From Thermoguttaceae bacterium (GTDB taxonomy: Bacteria; Planctomycetota; Planctomycetia; Pirellulales; Thermoguttaceae), in NCBI GenBank assembly GCA_029975295.1, contig JARKPK010000145.1:1-32149 (forward strand): a stretch of 32,149 nt of DNA, read 5' to 3'. The translations under genes and the position numbers were made by a program. Of this stretch, positions 23,507 to 32,149 are shown one piece after another (the first letter of the stretch is position 1; every line of letters starts with the position of its first letter). The notes beneath the pieces are model-generated. The model worked only from the letters and a program-made list of their open reading frames with translations. It was not told the DNA's origin and ran no database searches.

Positions 23507-24316
23507 CGCTCATTCGTTTATTGGATTCGTTCATTCATCCGAGGAAGCGACGGCCAGGGCAGAGTGCGGCCCAAGGCGCACGCTCTGCAACCAAGCCGTT
23601 CTCGGTTTTTCCGACAACTCTCACTCGCTCCGTAAAGCGTCCGCTAATCCGCCTGCCGTCCGCTAGCCTGCCTTTGAAAAACATCAGCGCCAATCGAGGC
23701 CGAACGCCGGGAATCCGGTTCGCCAGAAGAGACGCAACCAAAACCCGCAGAATCGTTCCCCGAATATTAAGACATAACCGTTTGCCGAAAACACCCTTGG
23801 TGAAAAGCAATTATTCTATACCGTTCGGGCCCACCGCAAAAGTGCCCGAAACCGGCGTCGACGCCGAAGCAGCGAAAAAGCCCATACGGTCTCACGATCG
23901 CTCGTCGTTTGGGCCCCGCACCGGTTAGTCCTGCTCGGGTGATCTTTGGGCTATTCTCACGAAACCCGCCGAAAGTGCCCGGCGGAGTTTGTGTGGCGAA
24001 GCGCTAGAACGCAGGCAAACCTGCCGCGGCCACCGAGCGGATCGGCTCGGCAAGCCGATGTGTTGCCAACGAGCGTTGCCGGGAGTCAAAGCCGGTCCCG
24101 CACAACAAAAAACAACTTAACACGCTGCCATTGCAAGACTTCCTTTCGGCGACCCCACGTTCCAGCCTGCCCAGATATTGGGAAATTCTTGCCGTTGCCG
24201 CAATCGGCGGCTTACTCTCGAGGAGAGAGCATCCGGCAGCTCAGCAAAGATACAAAGACATTCAGCCAGGCGCCACGATTGCGGCACCCATCGGGCAACG
24301 GCTGAAAAACCCAGAG
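23507..24316. other. 810-base gene-poor region upstream of PPi-PFK
   Basis: No convincing gene is seen; the longest minus-strand frame (23535-23810) opens with TTG and lacks the strand's third-position bias. An AT-rich stretch at about 23757-23822 is the likeliest promoter zone for the phosphofructokinase gene. The region also has AAAGTGCCCG at two places (about 23839 and 23970) and two small adjoining hairpins, GCAGG/CCTGC (24011-24024) and ATCGGCT/AGCCGAT (24041-24059), with no T-run. Confidence 0.45.
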
Positions 24317-24649
24317 CTACGCGGCAACGCGGGCCGAGTGCACCGAGCCAACAAGCCTCGGCCATTCGCCGATGAATCGTTCGACCAGCCGGCTGACGAC
24401 CCGATCCTCAACCTGATCGCGTCGAATAGCCGACAGCCCCAAGCAGAGCAGTTCCGCCCGAACCAACGCGGCGGCATACGCCCGAACTCGGCCGCGAGCC
24501 TCGGCCAAATCGCTTGGGCATTCGTTAAGCTGCCGGACCTGAATGAGCCTGCCCCAGAGCAATTCCGTCAATCGGGCAACCAGGGCAGAGATTCCCGAGC
24601 GAAATCCCAGATACATGGCAATCCGACCGACCAACGATTCAAAGGGCAT
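24317..24649 (-). CDS. Small hypothetical protein, helical
   Basis: The 110-residue protein is not recognised. It has a hydrophobic start (MPFESLVGRIAMYLGF and SGISALVARLTELLWGRL), then helices rich in Arg/Leu/Ala (residues 47-100). Codon composition (G-rich first position, GC-rich third) matches the neighbouring genes better than a chance frame would. AAGGAAG lies directly against the ATG, which is rather close. The frame on the opposite strand (24131-24892) shows no such bias. It lies alone between the PPi-PFK region and the tRNA. No signal peptide, motif or family is visible. Confidence 0.5.
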   Translation of the reverse strand: MPFESLVGRIAMYLGFRSGISALVARLTELLWGRLIQVRQLNECPSDLAEARGRVRAYAAALVRAELLCLGLSAIRRDQVEDRVVSRLVERFIGEWPRLVGSVHSARVAA

Positions 24650-24666
24650 CTTCCATCTTCCTTGAT

Positions 24667-24966
24667 TCAGCGATTCAGCCCAAAGCTCTCGGTGACAAGC
24701 CGGGCAGCGGATAGGCTACCGGTTGCCTTGTCTTCGCCCCTCACCGCCCAATCTTCCACAACGGCGTTTTGGAGAGCCTCTTCCGATCTCGCCTTCCCGA
24801 TGTCGCCGCGAACGTCGATTACGCAAACCGCGGCGATGACATCATTGCGTTTGGCCGCCCGAGGTTCGATCGAGCCGCTGTCGGGTAAATAAGTCACCCC
24901 AAGTATCGACCATTTCGCACGTTGCCTTGAGAATCCCTGGCTCGGCCCAGTCACCCTAGGTCCCAC
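24667..24966 (-). CDS. Possible small hypothetical protein
   Basis: A GTG-started 99-codon frame ends 17 bases before the 110-residue gene. Its middle (SIEPRAAKRNDVIAAVCVIDVRGDI is the kind of segment meant, residues about 32-56) alternates strand and helix and is plausible protein, but the start is poor and the N-terminal 25 residues look non-coding. No family is recognised. The real gene, if any, may begin near residue 20-30. Confidence 0.3.
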   Translation of the reverse strand: MGPRVTGPSQGFSRQRAKWSILGVTYLPDSGSIEPRAAKRNDVIAAVCVIDVRGDIGKARSEEALQNAVVEDWAVRGEDKATGSLSAARLVTESFGLNR

Positions 24967-25009
24967 GAGGCAACTCCCAACTGACAGCGAGAATCGAGAA
25001 AAACAACCC

Positions 25010-25025
25010 AGGACCGCCCGGTCCT
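25010..25025 (-). terminator. Short hairpin with T-run on minus strand
   Basis: AGGACC/GGTCCT are perfect 6-bp arms around GCCC. On the minus strand the stem is followed by GGGTTGTTTTTCTC, so a weak terminator for minus-strand transcription coming from the tRNA side is possible. Confidence 0.35.
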
Positions 25026-25191
25026 TAGTTGGACTTCAGCCGCGATTCAGCCACCGCTTCTTTCCCGGCTTTCCCAGCCCTCCTTTTCATCCAGTCCTCG
25101 TGGCGACCAAGGAGAAAAAAGATCAACCCCAAGGGCTTGACCGACCGATAAACATTGCCTAAGTTACAGCCATCATGGCATATTGATGCGC

Positions 25192-25264
25192 GGCGCCGTA
25201 GCCAAGTGGCTAAGGCAGCGGATTGCAAATCCGCCATTCGTGGGTTCGACTCCCACCGGCGCCT
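25192..25264 (+). tRNA. tRNA-Cys (GCA anticodon)
   Basis: A 73-base cloverleaf is readable by eye. The acceptor arms GGCGCCG (25192-25198) and CGGCGCC (25257-25263) pair fully, and the discriminator is T25264, as needed by cysteinyl-tRNA synthetase. The D-stem is GCC/GGC. The anticodon stem GCGGA/TCCGC (25218-25222, 25230-25234) encloses loop TTGCAAA with GCA at 25225-25227. The T-arm GTGGG-TTCGACT-CCCAC is standard. CCA is not encoded. It stands alone, with no neighbouring tRNAs and no sign of an integrated element. Confidence 0.96.
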
Positions 25265-25678
25265 CTTTCTGCTTCTCACGCGACTCTATCACTGTCGCGT
25301 TCTCATTCGCTGTCTGCTTCCCGGGGGCTTCTTCATCCGCCTGCCATGCTCAGCGAGCGCCGAGACCCACTCGCCTCACGCCGTCGGTTCGTGTGCCAGT
25401 CGATGCAAACACGCCTCATCTATCGGCGAAGACAACCGCAACGGCGGTTTTGACAGTCCCTCACCGACCAACGCGTCTGAACCTTCAGCAGCGCCGGGGG
25501 ACTTCGTGGAGCGTCATACGGCACGGAAACGGCTGACCGTCCGTTGCGGGAGAAGGAACGTAGGCGATTTGGACCGCGATTTCCGGCAAGGGCATTCCCT
25601 CAGCGAATTGCGGAGCCGAAGCAAATCTCTTCGACCACGAGCTCGCACGGCCGTCAGAAGACAGAAGATGCCGTTGGC
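25265..25678. other. 414-base gap downstream of tRNA-Cys
   Basis: No gene I can support. A small hairpin AACCGC-AACG-GCGGTT (25434-25449) followed by TT could be a weak terminator for the tRNA transcript, about 170 bases beyond its 3' end. Confidence 0.35.
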
Positions 25679-26524
25679 TCAAGTCAGCGGCGACGTGGGC
25701 CGCTCCAAGAACCAGGGGTAGGCCGAAACCGGTTGATCACCGACTACGACCAGCAGATAAGCGACACCCTGACGCTGCCAGATGGCCACTGCGCATCGCC
25801 CGGTGGAAAAATCGGGCTTCTGGGGGGGCGCGTCGAGCGGATCGCTGATGTTGAGCCGCGCGACGTACAACGTGGCCCGATGCCCGCCGATCGAGGGCAG
25901 TTCGTAGGCCACCGCCTCCCGCCCAAAGAAATCGCCGATCAAACGCCAGCGATTGACCGACGGCACAACAACCCCCCGTCCGAAGGGAAAATCACTCGGC
26001 GGCGCATCCGTTCGGGCATCGCCGCTTTGCTCACCGCCCGACAGGCAAAAATGGGCGGCCGCTTCGGCCAACTGGCCGACATTCCACGCGGGATCGGCGT
26101 TCCACTGTGTTAGCGCCATCGCCAAGAGTACGATCGAGGCAACCACTGCCGCCGAACCGGCCGCGAGCCAGAAACGCCGGGAACGAGCTTGCTGAGCCCC
26201 CTCGCCAAGTCCGAGCGACGTTGATGCCGTGGCAATGGGAACAACAGCCCCCCGCACAGGCGACAACGCGACGGCCTCGGCAACACGGTTTGCCAACCCC
26301 TCGGGCAACGGTACATCGTGAATCACAACGGCGATCCGATGATCGAGTGCAACGATCCGTTCGTGCGTCGCACGCAATCGTTCGTCTTGCGCCAAGGCTT
26401 GGAGGGCCTCGGGTGACAGCGAATCTGCCGGGTTCTCACCCGACAACGGCACCGACTCGATGGCTGCCCACATTTCGGACGTCATCGGAGGCTTGGTCGG
26501 GTCGAATTCTGAAGAGCCGTTCAA
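25679..26524 (-). CDS. Membrane anti-sigma-like protein, partner of ECF sigma factor
   Basis: The 281-residue protein has an acidic/helical cytoplasmic part (1-115; QALAQDERLRATHERIVALDHRIAVVIHDVP includes a DERLR segment seen in anti-sigma ASD-like domains), one membrane helix (117-138, RFWLAAGSAAVVASIVLLAMAL) and a periplasmic domain (145-281). The start is TTG at 26524, which overlaps the sigma-factor stop and has AAGGTG upstream. The coupling and topology are typical of ECF regulators that hold the sigma factor at the membrane. The usual zinc-binding HxxxCxxC motif is absent, so it is a non-ZAS type. The periplasmic half, with WRLIGDFFGREAVAYELP and LYVARLNISD, looks beta-rich and may sense the signal. 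Role inferred from context. Confidence 0.7.
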   Translation of the reverse strand: MNGSSEFDPTKPPMTSEMWAAIESVPLSGENPADSLSPEALQALAQDERLRATHERIVALDHRIAVVIHDVPLPEGLANRVAEAVALSPVRGAVVPIATASTSLGLGEGAQQARSRRFWLAAGSAAVVASIVLLAMALTQWNADPAWNVGQLAEAAAHFCLSGGEQSGDARTDAPPSDFPFGRGVVVPSVNRWRLIGDFFGREAVAYELPSIGGHRATLYVARLNISDPLDAPPQKPDFSTGRCAVAIWQRQGVAYLLVVVGDQPVSAYPWFLERPTSPLT

Positions 26525-27039
26525 TGCGACACCTTGGCGATCGCCAGCAAATCATCCGCCAACAATTTTCGCAATGCAGATTTGCCGCGAGCCAAACGGC
26601 TCATCACCGTGCCGATCGGCAAGTCGAGCTTTTCGGCGATCTCGCGGTACGAACACTGTTCGAAGTAGTACATCAACACCACCAGCCGATACTCGCCCGA
26701 CAACTTGTTCAGCGCCGCCTGGAGCGATTCGCTGTCTATCGACTCGGCATCGGGAGTTTCCTCGGCCAGCCGGTCCAGTTCGAGGCCCAAATCGGCCTCT
26801 CGTTGCGGCTCCCAACGCCGCTGGTTGCGCCCGAAGCAATGACGCAAGATCGTAAACAACCAAGCCCTTGCCGAATCGGGATGACGCAATTGATCGACGT
26901 TCTGATGCGCGATCAAGAAGACTTGTTGAGTCAGCTCCTCCGCGTCCCAGGGCGAACCGCTGAGCCGAAACGCATAGCGATACACCTCGGCAAGGTGCGC
27001 ATCAACGAGTTTCGCCGAGTCCTGGCTGGGCAGCGCCAT
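26521..27039 (-). CDS. ECF-family RNA polymerase sigma factor
   Basis: The 172-residue protein has the two-domain ECF layout. Sigma region 2 spans about 10-75, with YRYAFRLSGSPWDAEELTQQVFL and RAWLFTILRHCF for -10 binding. Sigma region 4 spans about 102-155, with LSGEYRLVVLMYYFEQCSYREIAEKL and the recognition helix GTVMSRLARGKSALRKLL. ATG 27039 is preceded by AGGAAG; the TTG upstream adds residues that do not look like an ECF N-terminus. It overlaps the membrane anti-sigma gene at 26521-26524. The pair should respond to an envelope or stress signal; autoregulation is usual for the class. The pair is flanked by lone genes and has no neighbouring targets of obvious function. Confidence 0.93.
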   Translation of the reverse strand: MALPSQDSAKLVDAHLAEVYRYAFRLSGSPWDAEELTQQVFLIAHQNVDQLRHPDSARAWLFTILRHCFGRNQRRWEPQREADLGLELDRLAEETPDAESIDSESLQAALNKLSGEYRLVVLMYYFEQCSYREIAEKLDLPIGTVMSRLARGKSALRKLLADDLLAIAKVSH

Positions 27040-27502
27040 AGTCTTCCTAGAAGAGAAGAGCCAATTCGATCCCCAATTATTCCCCACTCCGGGAGAAAAA
27101 ACCGACAAGCGCCCCGACGAACCTCGCGGACGGCCGGGGCAATCAGCCGGCCGTCAAGCAGAACGTTGTCTCCCGCAAATCCCGCGACAAAAGTCCGCCA
27201 CGATTCCGCGCCTCCAGTCCGACACTTGACCTAAGCATCGTCCGCGCCACCCGTTCCGAAGGAAATTCTAACCGCTCGGGAATAAAACAGGAAGCGATCG
27301 GCTCTACTTATTAGGCCTGCATCAAAGTGAATCGGACCATCGTTCCACCGCGTTGCATCGGAAGATGCCCAGGAACAGTGGTCTTTTCGGACATCTCCCG
27401 CTATCGCTTTGCCGCGGGTTGATTTACGATGACAAGGAACTCGGGGGAGAGTTTCCTCCGACGATTGAGCCTTGGCTGAACGTTTTTTTGAAAGGTGGTC
27501 CG
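27040..27502. other. 463-base divergent intergenic region (sigma factor / lipoprotein)
   Basis: No gene is seen. It should contain the promoters of both divergent genes. A perfect 9-bp inverted repeat GACGGCCGG/CCGGCCGTC (27129-27137, 27147-27155, loop 9) lies about 90 bases upstream of the sigma start, in its leader. TTTTTT occurs on the minus strand about 27 bases after the stem. Confidence 0.5.
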
Positions 27503-27694
27503 ATGAAGAAGTTCGTCGCCCTGTTGCTGTGCCTCACGCTCGGTTTCGCAATTGGTTGCGGTGGTCAGGCGAAGACCCCGGCGAAGCCGGCCGATAAGCC
27601 CGCTGCTGGCACCCCGACCGACAAACCGGCCGACAAGCCCGCTGACGAGAAGCCTGCTGACGAGAAGCCGGCGGCCCCGGGCGAGACCAAGTAA
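27503..27694 (+). CDS. Small Pro/Ala/Asp/Lys-rich lipoprotein
   Basis: The 63-residue protein has a clear lipoprotein signal: MKKFVALLLCLTLGFAIGC with Cys19 as lipid-modified residue, then GGQAKTPAKP. The mature part is a repetitive tail with units of K-P-A-D-K and DEKPA (KPADKPADEKPADEKPA), which is expected to be disordered and may span the peptidoglycan or periplasm. ATG 27503 follows AAAGGTGG at good spacing; the frame upstream is not used. No known domain; the composition resembles small envelope spacers. Repeat copies at DNA level (GACGAGAAGCC) show recent duplication. It stands opposite the ECF pair, so a role in the same envelope response is possible but unproven. Confidence 0.8.
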   Translation: MKKFVALLLCLTLGFAIGCGGQAKTPAKPADKPAAGTPTDKPADKPADEKPADEKPAAPGETK

Positions 27695-28265
27695 GACGGC
27701 TCGCATCGAGCGATGGCGGGCTCGGTTTCGTCAAGCCGCCCAAGCGCCCTAACGGCGAAGGCGCAACGAACGAACCGCTCCCTGCCGAAAGGCGTGCACC
27801 GTGCCCTATTGATTCTCAGAGCACCCCTGCAACAAGGCTGACCAGAAGGAAGCCGGCGTTGATCGGCAGCCTGGGTCACCGAAGTTGCGTTGCTTTGCTG
27901 AAGATCAAGAAAGGCGGAAGACCGCTTTGAGGAAATCCGTCCGATCCGGGCGGTGCATGTCCAACCCGAGTGTCACAAAACAAGCGTCGCCCGTCGGATT
28001 CCGACGGGTTGATGCTTGTTTTTTTTGCGCCGATGCCGTTGAATTGCCGATCGCAATGCGAACTATTGTTCAACCGCAGGATACCGCTGCCAGCCTGCGC
28101 ATTTGCCGGAAACCGGAACGAACGTTCGGCAGATCGCATTCGTGCAGGCCATTCGGGCGTTCTCGACAGCAGGCCGACCAACTCGGTTGCCGCGATTCCG
28201 GCGACTCACACCGACCGATTCGGCGTTGTCCACCTGCTGTCGCATCGGTTCCAAGCGGTCCGAGG
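27695..28265. other. 571-base gap between the lipoprotein and uvrB 3' ends
   Basis: No convincing coding frame on either strand. A strong hairpin terminator lies inside (27980-28026). The stretch 27700-27979 could be an extended 3' untranslated region of the lipoprotein gene or hold a separate small RNA that ends at the terminator. A small bulged hairpin GGCGG-AAGA-CCGC (about 27913-27926) is also visible. Confidence 0.4.
27980..28026 (+). terminator. Strong intrinsic terminator
   Basis: Outer arms ACAAGC/GCTTGT and inner arms CCCGTCGG-ATT-CCGACGGG (27990-28008) form a two-part stem with a small internal loop. An 8-T run follows at 28019-28026 on the plus strand. On the minus strand AAAA then flips to TTTT after the stem, so weak bidirectional use (for uvrB) is possible. 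This is the best terminator in the window. Confidence 0.8.
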
Positions 28266-30356
<2,091 letters not shown>

Positions 30357-30706
30357 GGACGGCGCGCCCCGGAGGCATGTTCTCGGACTGATGTCTATTA
30401 TCGGACAGTCGCCCGCCCTGACAACCGCCCGGCAAGCCGAACGCCGGTTGCCCGAAAAAAATCGCGCCGCGCAGCCTGCCAGCCGCCAACGACCGAATCG
30501 TTCGCGGCGTTCGGGGCGCCCCCTGGCGATCTTCGGCGGGGCGCCAGCGCCCGCTGCTCGGGGCTCGGCCGCAAACAAAAAATCAGTCAAATAGGCTCGA
30601 CAAAAGTTGATCGAGTCGGTAATATAGAGATCATCCGCGACTGGATCGTTGGATCCCACCTTCGCGTTCCTACCACACCATTCCCGCCTTTTGAAGGACG
30701 CAGCGC
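30357..30706. other. 350-base divergent promoter region between uvrB and chorismatase-like gene
   Basis: No gene is seen; a minus-strand open frame continues from uvrB but is Arg/Cys-rich and unsupported. It holds the promoter given below and must also hold the uvrB promoter, which I could not place. Confidence 0.5.
30597..30625 (+). promoter_or_regulatory. Candidate sigma-70-type promoter for the chorismatase-like gene
   Basis: TCGACA (30597-30602, five of six to TTGACA) is 17 bases from TAATAT (30620-30625, about four of six to TATAAT). The spacing is ideal and the site is about 80 bases upstream of the ATG. No experimental support. Confidence 0.4.
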
Positions 30707-31918
30707 ATGATCAGACGCGAATCGAGCGCAGGCGTAGGTTACACCGTTTTCGAACCGAACGGCATTCGGCACGTTTTCGCGGCCGCCACGCCGCGATCGG
30801 GCGAAACGCTCGAAGAGCAAACGCACGACGCGCTGAAAACCATTGAAGCCGTTGTGCGAGAAGAGGGCACTCACGGCCGAATCGTTCAACAAGCCGTGTT
30901 CATGCGGGACTTAGCGCAGATGGAGCAGTGCCGCGAGCTGATTCGCGAGTTCTACGGCCCCGATCTGCCCGCGACCACGTTCATCATGCAGCCCCCGTGC
31001 GACGGGAAGCTGGTGGCCATCGAGGCGATGGGCGTGGGCGGCTCGTCCGACGACCTTTCCGTCGAGCGGCTCGGCGAACGCATGGTCGTCACTCGGCACG
31101 ACGGGATCACTTGGGCGCACTTGGCGAACGTGGCGATGCATTCGTCGTTCGGCAGCCTTTACGACCGCAGCACCCACGTTTTCGCCGCCGCAGCCGACGC
31201 TTTGGCGCTGAGAGGTTTTCGCTACGATCAAACCATTCGCACTTGGCTCTATTTGGGCGACATCACCGGTCCAGAAGCCGACACGCAGCGATACAAGGAG
31301 TTGAATCGCGCACGAACCGACTTCTATCAAGGCATTCGGTTCGGCAATGGGCTTCTGCCCGATGGTTGGCAATCGCCCGTTTATCCGGCCAGCACGGGCA
31401 TCGGCACCGAGGGCAAGAACTTGGTGCTGAGCTTGATCGCGTTCGAAACGCAACGAAACGACATTAGATTGATTCCGCTGGAAAATCCCGTGCAGACAGC
31501 CGCGTGCGATTACGAGTTGCGCTATGGGCCGCAAAGCCCGAAATTCGCCCGCGCCATGGGCGTGGTCGGCCCGAAGTATGCGGCAACGTTCGTTTCCGGG
31601 ACAGCCAGCATCACGAATTCGGAAACGCGGCACCTCAACGACGTCGAACGTCAGACCGAGCAAACGCTCGACAACATCGCCGCGCTCATCGCTCCCGACA
31701 ATTACGCGCGATACGGCTTTGCCGGGTGCGGGTCGGAGCTGAGCGATCTGGCCATCGTGCGGGTTTACATCAAGCGGCAAGAGGACTACCAGGCCACCCG
31801 CGCCATCTGCGAATCGCGATTGGGCGAAGTGCCGATCATCTACGCCGTCGCCGACGTCTGCCGTCCCGACCTTCTGGTGGAGATCGAGGGCATCGCTTTT
31901 TCGACCCACCGCGCGTAG
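30707..31918 (+). CDS. RidA/YjgF-fold protein with chorismatase-type (FkbO/XanB2-like) motifs
   Basis: The 403-residue protein has three parts. Residues about 20-112 look like a RidA/YjgF module ([33 protein letters not shown]). Residues about 130-283 and 284-403 carry the chorismatase signatures known from FkbO, Hyg5 and XanB2: YPASTGIG (226-233), LENPVQTA followed by [15 protein letters not shown] (258-283), FVSGTASI (295-302), a QT..TLDNI helix (316-324) and [13 protein letters not shown] (383-395), where family members hold the catalytic Glu (392 or 394 here). Chorismatases hydrolyse chorismate to pyruvate plus a dihydroxycyclohexadiene or hydroxybenzoate. The extra N-terminal module makes it longer than about 340-residue chorismatases. 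AAGGA precedes the ATG. Activity is not proven; a RidA-like deaminase role is the alternative. Confidence 0.75.
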   Translation: MIRRESSAGVGYTVFEPNGIRHVFAAATPRSGETLEEQTHDALKTIEAVVREEGTHGRIVQQAVFMRDLAQMEQCRELIREFYGPDLPATTFIMQPPCDGKLVAIEAMGVGGSSDDLSVERLGERMVVTRHDGITWAHLANVAMHSSFGSLYDRSTHVFAAAADALALRGFRYDQTIRTWLYLGDITGPEADTQRYKELNRARTDFYQGIRFGNGLLPDGWQSPVYPASTGIGTEGKNLVLSLIAFETQRNDIRLIPLENPVQTAACDYELRYGPQSPKFARAMGVVGPKYAATFVSGTASITNSETRHLNDVERQTEQTLDNIAALIAPDNYARYGFAGCGSELSDLAIVRVYIKRQEDYQATRAICESRLGEVPIIYAVADVCRPDLLVEIEGIAFSTHRA

Positions 31919-32040
31919 AATACCGCGAATCGGCTCTGTTTCGGCCGTTTTGGGAGCGATTAGGCCGATGCGGTGCGCAATCACGCCCTTGGGGCCGGAC
32001 GAACGGTTCGACTAAATAGCTCCAACACGTCAGCGTAGCG

Positions 32041-32149
32041 CTAGCTGGCGAGTTTGTACATGGTACGAAAGCTGTGAGTTTGCTCGTAGAACGTGTGTTG
32101 GGCGGCGGCCCACTGGTAGATTTCCCTCAGCAGTTCATCGAGCGTGCGG
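32041..32149 (-). CDS. C-terminal 35 residues of an unidentified gene (5' part beyond window)
   Basis: A minus-strand frame without stops runs from the window edge to TAG at 32041. It reads RTLDELLREIYQWAAAQHT and ends in THSFRTMYKLAS. The helical, amphipathic pattern and codon use look like real protein. I do not recognise the family from so short a piece. It converges on the chorismatase-like gene, 122 bases apart. Confidence 0.5.
   Translation of the reverse strand, partial: RTLDELLREIYQWAAAQHTFYEQTHSFRTMYKLAS

Noticed and set aside
23535-23810. 91-codon minus-strand frame upstream of PPi-PFK
   Set aside because: TTG start, no ribosome site, no GC-rich third position; probably chance in a promoter region.
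30357-30659. 101-codon N-terminal extension of UvrB
   Set aside because: The extension is Arg/Cys-rich and matches nothing in UvrB; the GTG at 30356 gives the normal N-terminus, and the candidate promoter of the divergent gene lies in this stretch.

Overview
The window looks like a high-GC planctomycete chromosome segment, probably Pirellulales-like. This is inferred from the gene content (pyrophosphate-type phosphofructokinase, FSLIE-type prepilins with long leaders, an ECF sigma/anti-sigma pair), from the loose operons with gaps of 50-350 bases and weak ribosome sites, and from a few TTG/GTG starts. No rRNA, insertion sequence, phage gene or CRISPR array was seen. Nearly all genes lie on the minus strand. 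The exceptions are tRNA-Cys, a small lipoprotein and a chorismatase-like gene.

Bases 1-14436 (read right to left) form one long cluster for an envelope-spanning pilus or pseudopilus machine. It encodes three type IV prepilin-like minor pilins (PilV/GspI-like, PilW/GspJ-like, GspH/FimT-like), a PilX-like protein, an 83-residue membrane/coiled-coil protein, then PilM, PilN-like, PilO-like, a PilP/GspC-like protein, a secretin and a TPR lipoprotein. Three signalling genes follow: a PAS-containing histidine kinase, a single-domain response regulator and a STAS-domain protein cut by the window edge. PilM/N/O/P plus secretin is the type IV pilus alignment complex, whereas the pseudopilin set could serve either a pilus or a type II secretion-like system. 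The ATPase, platform protein, major pilin and prepilin peptidase are not here and must be encoded elsewhere.

Bases 15069-23506 hold central metabolism: PPi-dependent phosphofructokinase overlapping a HAD phosphatase, 6-phosphogluconate dehydrogenase, a short-chain dehydrogenase, glucose-6-phosphate dehydrogenase overlapping a tRNA-dihydrouridine synthase, and NadC. Together they join glycolysis control, the oxidative pentose phosphate pathway (NADPH) and NAD(P) synthesis.

Bases 23507-28265 are gene-poor. They contain one or two small hypothetical genes, tRNA-Cys(GCA), an overlapping ECF sigma/anti-sigma pair, a small Pro/Ala/Asp/Lys-rich lipoprotein and a strong hairpin terminator. Bases 28266-32149 carry uvrB, a divergent gene for a protein with chorismatase (FkbO/XanB2-type) motifs plus an extra N-terminal RidA-like module, and the tail of an unidentified gene.

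The points most worth following up are the pilus cluster's unusual parts (long Arg-rich leaders, a secretin with a TPR-like tail, small uncharacterised proteins, intercistronic hairpins) and the chorismatase-like three-module protein. Both are built from known families. I see no wholly unknown system that the sequence alone can prove.
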